Shown: one piece after another, positions 1-5,470 of the stretch | How positions within the stretch are numbered: position 1 is the first letter of the stretch | How the letters are laid out: each line of letters starts with the position of its first letter | Origin: Acidimicrobiaceae bacterium | GTDB taxonomy: Bacteria; Actinomycetota; Acidimicrobiia; Acidimicrobiales; Ilumatobacteraceae | Reading direction: 5' to 3' | DNA length: 16,641 nt | Assembly: GCA_947490975.1 (NCBI GenBank) | Contig: CANLHV010000017.1 | Coordinates: 1-16,641 of the forward strand | Program-made: the position numbers and the translations under genes | Notes under the pieces: generated by a model | The model's database searches: none | Seen by the model: the letters and a program-made list of their open reading frames with translations, nothing else | What the model was told of the DNA's origin: nothing

Positions 1-200
1 TCTCGCTCTACGCGTTGAGTTTTGTTTCGAGCATGTTGCTCTGGTGGATTATCGGTCACTACGCAAGCCTTCGCGCGATTCGTGCAGTTATTGCTAGTTG
101 GCCAGAGTGGCGTCGAGAATTTCGACCCCTTGCGATTGGTTTGGTGCTTGGTTCGCTGATTTCGCTTGCGCTCGCCGCATTAGTTCTCGGCGCGCTCTAG
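1..200 (+). CDS. Membrane protein of unknown function, C-terminal part only
   Basis: The reading frame is open from base 3 at the window edge to a TAG stop at 198-200, so this is the 3' end of a gene that starts outside the window. The visible 65 or so residues hold two hydrophobic stretches. The first is rich in Leu, Trp and Ile (around YALSFVSSMLLWWIIG). The second runs to the C-terminus (around LAIGLVLGSLISLALAALVL). A short basic loop containing WPEWRREFRP lies between them. This looks like the last two membrane-spanning helices of an integral membrane protein. I do not recognise the family. The gene converges on the comEA-like gene, with 44 bases between the stops. Its stop lies inside a direct repeat described separately. 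Confidence 0.6.
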   Translation, partial: SLYALSFVSSMLLWWIIGHYASLRAIRAVIASWPEWRREFRPLAIGLVLGSLISLALAALVLGAL

Positions 201-261
201 TTAACGCGAGCACAAATCGCCCACCAGCCATCGCACAACGCGCTCTAGTTGACGCGCGCAC
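191..261. repeat. Imperfect 23-bp direct repeat carrying stop codons of both convergent genes
   Basis: Bases 191-213 recur at 239-261 with 21 of 23 identities (differences at 203/251 and 209/257). The offset is 48 bases, an exact multiple of three. Both copies contain CTAG, so each provides a TAG in the plus frame of the left gene (198-200 and 246-248) and in the minus frame of comEA (245-247 and 197-199). The used stops are the plus one in copy 1 and the minus one in copy 2. Confidence 0.75.
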
Positions 262-982
262 GCGGCAAGATTTCGCTTAACTTCGCGGGCCCGATGCCAC
301 GCACTTTCAACAAATCTTCAACTTTCAAGAACGCACCAAACTTTTCGCGATACGCAACTATTGCTTTTGCCGTTGCTGGCCCAACGCCTGGCAGCTGTTC
401 GAGTTCAACGACCGATGCCAAATTGATGTTGATCTGTTGCGAAGCTGCGCCGTTTGTCGCGCCGCCGACACCCGCCGCGCCGCCAGCCCCACCAACACCG
501 CCGACACCGGCCGCACCGCCAGCCCCCGCCGCACCACCAACACCACCTGCTTGCGGTCGATTTGTGATCACGTGTGGCTTTTCGCCGCGCTTGGGCACAT
601 AAATTTGCTCGCCCTCGTTTAAGACAGTCGCCAAATTGATTACATCAAGATTCGCCGCACTGGTTGCACCACCCGCAGCAACTAGGCCGTCGTTAATTCG
701 CGAGCCATATTTGAGTCGATAGACACCTGGGTTCTTGACAGCCCCGGCAACATGCACAGTGATGATCTGCGGTGTCGTGTTGATGCTTGACGCACTCACG
801 CCAATTGTTGTGTTTGCCGCAACTGTTGTGCTGGCAAAACTCAAACTCGCTTCGGGCGGAGGCGGCGGCACTTGAACCAGCCACCAACCTGCAACGCCAA
901 CAAAGGCGACGCTCAACACGCTGCCAATCATTCGCGAGATACCAAACCATTTCAGGCGGTCAGAGTTCAGAAAATTTCTCAT
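245..982 (-). CDS. comEA: ComEA-like DNA-binding protein (SLBB + helix-hairpin-helix)
   Basis: Likely membrane-anchored, extracytoplasmic DNA-binding protein; ComEA family members bind incoming DNA during natural transformation. Counting from the ATG at 982 (245 aa), there is one N-terminal membrane helix at about 18-37, then a proline run, then an SLBB domain at about 73-130 (VHVAGAVKNPGVYRL...GEQIYVPKRG). A Gly/Ala/Val linker follows at about 145-180. The C-terminus has two helix-hairpin-helix motifs (LPGVGPATAKAI at about 197-208, VRGIGPAKLSEI at about 227-238). A TTG at 1000 would add six residues and sits one base after GGTGAGG. The ATG gives a start closer to the membrane helix, but neither ribosome site is ideal. 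The gene follows the thioredoxin gene in the same direction, so the two may be co-transcribed. ComEC, the usual partner, is not adjacent, so a role in DNA uptake is family inference. Confidence 0.85.
   Translation of the reverse strand: MRNFLNSDRLKWFGISRMIGSVLSVAFVGVAGWWLVQVPPPPPEASLSFASTTVAANTTIGVSASSINTTPQIITVHVAGAVKNPGVYRLKYGSRINDGLVAAGGATSAANLDVINLATVLNEGEQIYVPKRGEKPHVITNRPQAGGVGGAAGAGGAAGVGGVGGAGGAAGVGGATNGAASQQININLASVVELEQLPGVGPATAKAIVAYREKFGAFLKVEDLLKVRGIGPAKLSEILPRARVN
443..550 (-). repeat. Gly/Ala/Val low-complexity linker inside comEA
   Basis: This stretch encodes about 36 residues built almost entirely of GG, GA and GV steps (for example GGVGGAAGAGGAAGVGG) between the SLBB and the helix-hairpin-helix domains. 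On the plus strand it reads as a CCACC/CCGCC-rich tract with near-repeats. It is probably a flexible spacer holding the DNA-binding tip away from the membrane. Such tracts can change length by slippage. Confidence 0.75.
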
Positions 983-1020
983 CGCCCTATGTGGGCGCAA
1001 ACCTCACCAAGAGGCAGAAA

Positions 1021-1725
1021 TTAAAACAGTCGTGCGGTCAGTTTTTTGCGATAGTCGCCAGTGCGCGGGTCGTTTGGCCCCATTTTCGCAAGCAACTCGA
1101 GAAACTCACTCTTGGCGTCTTCATCGGTCTTGACACGCACCAATAGATCGGTCAGTTGTTTGTCATAGTCGTCTTGTGGCACGAACGCAGCGCGCGCCGC
1201 CGCTATCGACGTGCGCACTCGTTCGGTTTCGGGCACTGTCTTCAACAACTCGAGAGCAGCCGTGCAATCTTTTCGCGCAGTCAACAAGTCGGCAAGAGCG
1301 ACAACAACACTTTCGTTAGTTGGCTCAGCTTCAAGTGCTTGACGCAAACTGGCTTCATCACCTTTTGCCAAAAGTGCCTTCACATCGACAACAACTTGCT
1401 CTGGCATAAGATTTTTTACGAATTGCTCAACCACATGTTCTGACTGCGCGCCAACAAAACCGTCGACGATCTTGCCGTCTTTCATCGCATAAACAGCCGG
1501 AATTGATTGCACCTGAAACGCTTGAGCCACCTGCGGGCAAGTATCCACATCTACTTTCGCCAAAATGACTTTGCCCATGGTCGCTGCTGTCAGCTTTTCT
1601 AGAATTGGTCCCAATGTTTTGCACGGGCCACACCATTGCGCCCACAAGTCGATGATCACCGGCGTAACCATTGACTTCTCAATCACCTCTTTTTGAAAGG
1701 TTGCGTCTGTTACATCAATAGCCAT
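1021..1725 (-). CDS. Thioredoxin/TPR co-chaperone, YbbN (CnoX)-like
   Basis: A 234-residue cytoplasmic protein with an N-terminal thioredoxin fold and a C-terminal TPR-like helical region. The active site WCGPC is at residues 31-35 and the cis-proline is in SIPAVYA (P76). The C-terminal half (about 110-234) is helical and ends with MGPNDPRTGDYRKKL, resembling the closing segment of YbbN-type proteins. E. coli YbbN/CnoX works with chaperones and has a degenerate active site; here both cysteines are intact, so disulphide chemistry is plausible. The ATG at 1725 is chosen because MAIDVTDATF is a normal thioredoxin start and GGAGG lies upstream (1727-1731), although only one base away. An in-frame GTG at 1779 would add 18 residues with no family resemblance and crowd the divergent gene. 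It is followed after 38 bases by comEA. Confidence 0.85.
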   Translation of the reverse strand: MAIDVTDATFQKEVIEKSMVTPVIIDLWAQWCGPCKTLGPILEKLTAATMGKVILAKVDVDTCPQVAQAFQVQSIPAVYAMKDGKIVDGFVGAQSEHVVEQFVKNLMPEQVVVDVKALLAKGDEASLRQALEAEPTNESVVVALADLLTARKDCTAALELLKTVPETERVRTSIAAARAAFVPQDDYDKQLTDLLVRVKTDEDAKSEFLELLAKMGPNDPRTGDYRKKLTARLF

Positions 1726-1726
1726 G

Positions 1727-1731
1727 CCTCC
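1727..1731 (-). promoter_or_regulatory. Ribosome binding site of the thioredoxin/TPR gene
   Basis: GGAGG on the minus strand, one base before the ATG at 1725. The motif is strong but the spacing is unusually short, so this start is favoured mainly by protein similarity. The alternative is a GTG at 1779. Confidence 0.4.
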
Positions 1732-1801
1732 ACAATACTGCGCAAACCAACGTCGCTCGCAAGTGGCGATGACCGACACAAATTAAGTAGGTTGCTTGGT
1801 G

Positions 1802-2842
1802 ATGAGCGACACAGTTACTAGCGGCGTCAACTCTGCAAAAGTTTCAACATGGCTCGAAGCAAATGTTGACGGCGCAACTGCGCCATTTAAATTTGAGTTC
1901 ATCGCTGGCGGCCACTCAAATCTCACGTTTTCTGTGCGCGATGCGAAACAAAATCATTATGTTTTGCGTCGACCGCCACTCAGTCACGGCCTCGCGAGCG
2001 CTCACGACATGGGTCGCGAACATCGAATGATCTCGGCACTACAAAACTCTGGTGTGCCCGTGCCACGCACTCGCGGTTTATGCACCGATGTCGAAATTAA
2101 TGGTGCACCGTTTTATGTAATGGATTTCGTCGACGGCCACATCGTGCGCGATGTGCCCATCGCCGAGACCGTGCTAACAGAACAGACCCGCGCCCGGGCC
2201 AGTGAATCGCTCGTCGACACATTGGCCAAGATTCACGCTGTCGACGTCAACAAAGTTGGCTTGCAAGATTTCAGTCGACACGAGGGCTACATCGCTCGTC
2301 AACTTAAGCGATGGTACGGCCAATGGAACGCGCAAAAGACTCGCGAACTTTCTGTTGTCGATCGCGTGCACGAAGAACTTTCAAAGAGAATTCCTGAACA
2401 AGGGCCGGCAACAATCGTGCACGGCGACTATCGGCTCGACAACTGCATCGTTAGTTCGAGCGGCGAAATTCAAGCAGTGCTCGATTGGGAGATCTGCACA
2501 CTCGGTGATCCGCTTGCTGATCTTGGTCTACTCACCGTTTATTGGACTGGCCCCAATGACGAAGCATCACCATGGATGTCGCAATACACAACCGTCAAAG
2601 GCTTTTTGAATCGCAACGACCTGATCGCTCGCTATGCAAAAACGACTGGTCGCGATGTGACAAATATCGAGTTCTACCGCGCGTTCGCATATTGGAAACT
2701 CGCCTGCATCGTCGAAGGCGTTTATGCGCGCTATCTCGGTGGTGCGCTCGGCGAAAAAAACGCCGCCGACCTCGAACCGTTCAAGTTGCAGACCGAAGCG
2801 GCCGCCAACAGCGCCGAGCAAGCTCTTTCGCGCCTAAACTGA
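1802..2842 (+). CDS. APH-fold phosphotransferase family protein (ACAD10/11 N-domain type)
   Basis: A 346-residue soluble protein of the aminoglycoside-phosphotransferase-like kinase superfamily. The nucleotide-binding lobe starts with a glycine-rich turn (FIAGGHSNLTF, about 33-43) and a conserved YVLRRPP strand carrying the presumed lysine-equivalent region (about 53-59). The catalytic Brenner motif HGDYRLDN is at 207-214 and the metal-binding DWE at 228-230, followed by GDPLADLGLL. This arrangement matches the subgroup related to the kinase-like domain of acyl-CoA dehydrogenase family members 10/11, common in actinobacteria. There, phosphorylation of hydroxyacyl substrates has been proposed; the substrate here is not visible in the sequence. 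TTG (1796) and GTG (1799) precede the ATG in frame; ATG is preferred. It lies 9 bases before the PAC2 gene, so the two are probably one operon. Confidence 0.85.
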   Translation: MSDTVTSGVNSAKVSTWLEANVDGATAPFKFEFIAGGHSNLTFSVRDAKQNHYVLRRPPLSHGLASAHDMGREHRMISALQNSGVPVPRTRGLCTDVEINGAPFYVMDFVDGHIVRDVPIAETVLTEQTRARASESLVDTLAKIHAVDVNKVGLQDFSRHEGYIARQLKRWYGQWNAQKTRELSVVDRVHEELSKRIPEQGPATIVHGDYRLDNCIVSSSGEIQAVLDWEICTLGDPLADLGLLTVYWTGPNDEASPWMSQYTTVKGFLNRNDLIARYAKTTGRDVTNIEFYRAFAYWKLACIVEGVYARYLGGALGEKNAADLEPFKLQTEAAANSAEQALSRLN

Positions 2843-2851
2843 AGTTACGCG

Positions 2852-3727
2852 ATGAATAAGCCATACAAAATTATTGGCACTCTGCCGCAGATCAAAGATC
2901 CGCTCTTGGTTGTGATGATGACCGGCTGGATTGACACGAGCTCGGCCGCTGCCGCCGCTGTCGAACTCGTCTCCAAAGAAGCCAGTGCGGTAAAGATCAT
3001 CGACTTCGACATCGACACATTCGTCGACTTTCGCGCTCGCCGCCCAATCATGGAGCTTCGCGAAGGTGTCAATACAAAGCTCGTTTGGTCAACACCCGAA
3101 ATCGCTCTAGGTCGCGACATTAACGACAAAGATATTTTGTTGCTCACCGGCCCCGAGCCAGACACCCACTGGAACTTGTTCGCCGAAACAATCGCCGACA
3201 TCAGCGTGCAGTTCGGCGTGCGACGAATGATCGGCATCGGCGCTTATCCGTTTGCAACGCCGCACACTCGCGCTGTTTATATCTCGTGCACTTCGCCCGA
3301 CAAAGATTTGGTCTCGAGTTTGCCTTATTTGAAGAGTTCAGTCGATGTGCCTGCGGGCATGGCTGCAGCAATCGAACATTCGCTTCACGGTCGCAAAATT
3401 CAAGCGCTCAGTCTTTGGGCTCGAGTGCCTCACTATGTTGCTTCGATGCCGTACCCAGCGGCTTCGGCTGCTTTGCTCGCCGCGCTCTGTGACACTGGCG
3501 GCATCTCGCTCGACGCATCGCCTATGCGCGAACAAGCGAAATCTCAACGCGAGCGACTTGATCAGTTAATCGCCGGCAACAATGAACACTCGCAAATGTT
3601 GACGCAACTCGAACAAGCATTCGACGAACAAATCGCCAACGGCACGACCGAAATTAATTTTGGTGCACCGATACCCAGTGGCGACGAAATCGCCGCCGAG
3701 TTCGAAAAGTATCTGCGCGACCGCTAA
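2852..3727 (+). CDS. PAC2 family protein
   Basis: A 291-residue soluble protein of the PAC2 (proteasome assembly chaperone 2-like) family, widespread in actinobacteria. Visible family marks are the GWIDTSSAAAAAVELV segment near the N-terminus (25-40), FDIDTFVDFRARRP (52-65), MIGIGAYPFATPHTR (126-140) and ARVPHYVASMPYPAAS (190-205). The C-terminal 70 residues are polar and helical (SQRERLDQLIAGNNEHSQML). Despite the family name, the bacterial role is not established; eukaryotic members help assemble the 20S proteasome. No proteasome genes are in this window. The ATG at 2852 comes 9 bases after the kinase-like gene, with no clear ribosome site, which suggests translational coupling. Its stop overlaps the stop of the opposing deacetylase gene. 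Confidence 0.85.
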   Translation: MNKPYKIIGTLPQIKDPLLVVMMTGWIDTSSAAAAAVELVSKEASAVKIIDFDIDTFVDFRARRPIMELREGVNTKLVWSTPEIALGRDINDKDILLLTGPEPDTHWNLFAETIADISVQFGVRRMIGIGAYPFATPHTRAVYISCTSPDKDLVSSLPYLKSSVDVPAGMAAAIEHSLHGRKIQALSLWARVPHYVASMPYPAASAALLAALCDTGGISLDASPMREQAKSQRERLDQLIAGNNEHSQMLTQLEQAFDEQIANGTTEINFGAPIPSGDEIAAEFEKYLRDR

Positions 3728-4776
3728 TTATTTGCGCGCGCTAAACCGTGCAACCACGACTGCACGTTTGCACCCAACGCATCAACGTCATAGCCGCCTT
3801 CTTGTAGCACCACCGTCGGCAGACCCAACGCACCAACTAGTGCGCCACATCGGTCGTAGCCAGGTGTCGTCAACGCCAAATCACTGATCGGGTCAGTAAT
3901 AAAAGTGTCAAGACCGAGCGAAACAATGATCATCGACGGACCAAACTTTTTGATGCTCTCGCAAGCCCGCTCGAGCGCCTTCATATATGAGTCGTCATCT
4001 GTGCGCGCCGCAAGCGGAACATTGAGCGTCGAACCTCGACCCTTGCCCGAACCAACTTCGTCTTCGTAGCCCGTGAAATATGGATACGCACGCGCCGGGT
4101 CACCATGCAGCGACACAAACTGAACATCGTCACGCTCGTAGAAAATTTGCTGGGTGCCATTGCCGTGGTGATAGTCGACGTCGAGCACAGTAACTTTTGT
4201 GCCAGTCGTGCTCGCAACATGATGGGCTGCGATCGCCGCATTGTTGAAAAAGCAATATCCGCCATACAAATCAGTAGTCGCGTGATGCCCCGGTGGTCGG
4301 CACAAGCCATAACTATTTTTTGCACCGTCTAAAACTATTTTTGTCGCGCTCATTGCCACATCAACCGCACCACGAGCCGCCTCATAAGTGCCCATCGTCA
4401 ATGGTGTTGTTGTCTCAAAACACCACCAACCCAACTTGCCGTTTACTGACTCTGGTTCAACTCGGTCGCCCATGTTTTGGCGCAGGTTTGATTTGAAGAA
4501 CATATCTGGCACAACTTCGCGAGATTCTTTAACGTCACGTTGATAATCGGCCCATGCTGTCGACAAAAACTTCAACAAGCCTGGGTTGTGAATTTTGGTG
4601 ATCGGCTCAGTGCCCCACTCTGTTGGCGAAGCAAAGTCGAATGCTTTATCGGCTGCCAAAGTCTCGCGAATCTTTTCGGCACGACCGGTGTGTTCAAACG
4701 GTGAGTGCGCCGACGATCTTTCGATTTCAACTTCGGGGTTGTGCAACAAGTGCGCTGGCGAATATACGACTTTCAC
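3724..4776 (-). CDS. Histone deacetylase family protein, acetylpolyamine amidohydrolase-like
   Basis: A 350-residue zinc-dependent deacetylase of the HDAC/AcuC/AphA superfamily, predicted cytoplasmic, removing acetyl groups from an amine or lysine. All catalytic elements are present: the histidine pair in RPPGHH (160-165), LDVDYHHGNGT (198-208) with zinc ligands D201 and H203, zinc ligand D290 in GLDTF, and the transition-state tyrosine in EGGYD (Y329). The N-terminal MKVVYSPAHLLHNP and the closing DALGANVQSWLHGL resemble acetylpolyamine amidohydrolases more than AcuC, so a polyamine or other small substrate is a reasonable guess. It starts at a GTG (4774-4776) preceded by GGGG at a suitable distance. 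It is the last gene of the rimP run, 37 bases after the reductase, and its TAG overlaps the PAC2 TAA with no terminator between. Confidence 0.9.
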   Translation of the reverse strand: MKVVYSPAHLLHNPEVEIERSSAHSPFEHTGRAEKIRETLAADKAFDFASPTEWGTEPITKIHNPGLLKFLSTAWADYQRDVKESREVVPDMFFKSNLRQNMGDRVEPESVNGKLGWWCFETTTPLTMGTYEAARGAVDVAMSATKIVLDGAKNSYGLCRPPGHHATTDLYGGYCFFNNAAIAAHHVASTTGTKVTVLDVDYHHGNGTQQIFYERDDVQFVSLHGDPARAYPYFTGYEDEVGSGKGRGSTLNVPLAARTDDDSYMKALERACESIKKFGPSMIIVSLGLDTFITDPISDLALTTPGYDRCGALVGALGLPTVVLQEGGYDVDALGANVQSWLHGLARANN

Positions 4777-4813
4777 AAAAACCCCGTTTCTCTTCGAACT
4801 ATCTCGGCAATTT

Positions 4814-5452
4814 CTAACTGAAATCTAGTGGCGAGCGCAGTGATCGTTTCAATTCGGCGACGCCTGAAGTTGTCGCAATCGTTTCAACAGCATCCCAAAG
4901 TTTCAACGCCTCGTCACCACGTGGCGACTTTGAGATTACGGGGCCAAAGAAGCTACCCTCATTGGGCTGGCCCGGCTTAAACGTCAAAATAGGCGTGCCG
5001 ACATCTTTGCCTGTTCGTGAAAGTGCAAGGTCGGTTTCATAACGAATGACCGCAGTATGCGTCTCGTCATTCAACGAATCAGCCCACACTGTTGGCAGCG
5101 AGTGGCGACGCAACATGTCGCTCAAAAATTTATGTGGGTCGGTGTCTATACCTTCTCGAATTTTCTCAACGTGCACAGTTGTGCCAATCGCCGTATAGAA
5201 CTTTGCGACGGCATCGTTGCCCGCATCTGCACGCGCGGCGCTTGCAACGCGCAGCGCTTGCAATCCAAATGTGTGAATCATCTTGTGGTAGTCATCACCA
5301 GGTTTGTAACCCTTGTCGGTGTTGATCATCGACAGAGAAATGAACTTCCATGAAACTTCGTACTTGCGCAACGCACTAACTTCGGTCACCCAACGCGAAG
5401 TGACCCATGCCCAAGGGCAACCCGGATCAAAGAAAAAATCTAAATCTGCCAC
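4814..5452 (-). CDS. DsbA-fold reductase, Rv2466c-like (mycothiol-dependent type), single cysteine
   Basis: A 212-residue thioredoxin-fold protein of the DsbA family. It resembles Mycobacterium tuberculosis Rv2466c, an oxidoreductase that uses mycothiol. Shared features as I recall that protein: FDPxCPWxWxTSRW at the N-terminus (here 8-21), the cis-proline segment DVGTP (150-154), FFGPVISKSPRGDEALKLWDA (168-188, only partly quoted here as the landmark) and a C-terminal ELKR. Rv2466c has a CPWC active site; here it is CPWA (C12, A15), so the resolving cysteine is missing and a monothiol mechanism with an external thiol is expected. It starts at GTG 5452, the only start after the in-frame TAA, 18 bases past the infB stop and without a ribosome site, suggesting coupling to infB. 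There is no signal peptide, so it acts in the cytoplasm. A related FrnE-like isomerase/oxidoreductase role is the alternative. Confidence 0.78.
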   Translation of the reverse strand: MADLDFFFDPGCPWAWVTSRWVTEVSALRKYEVSWKFISLSMINTDKGYKPGDDYHKMIHTFGLQALRVASAARADAGNDAVAKFYTAIGTTVHVEKIREGIDTDPHKFLSDMLRRHSLPTVWADSLNDETHTAVIRYETDLALSRTGKDVGTPILTFKPGQPNEGSFFGPVISKSPRGDEALKLWDAVETIATTSGVAELKRSLRSPLDFS

Positions 5453-5470
5453 GTAGACAGATTAGGCGCT

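Noticed and set aside
1726..1779. An 18-residue extension of the thioredoxin/TPR protein from GTG 1779
   Set aside because: The extension does not look like a thioredoxin start and would leave only 22 bases to the divergent gene. It stays possible because the spacing of the preferred ribosome site is poor.
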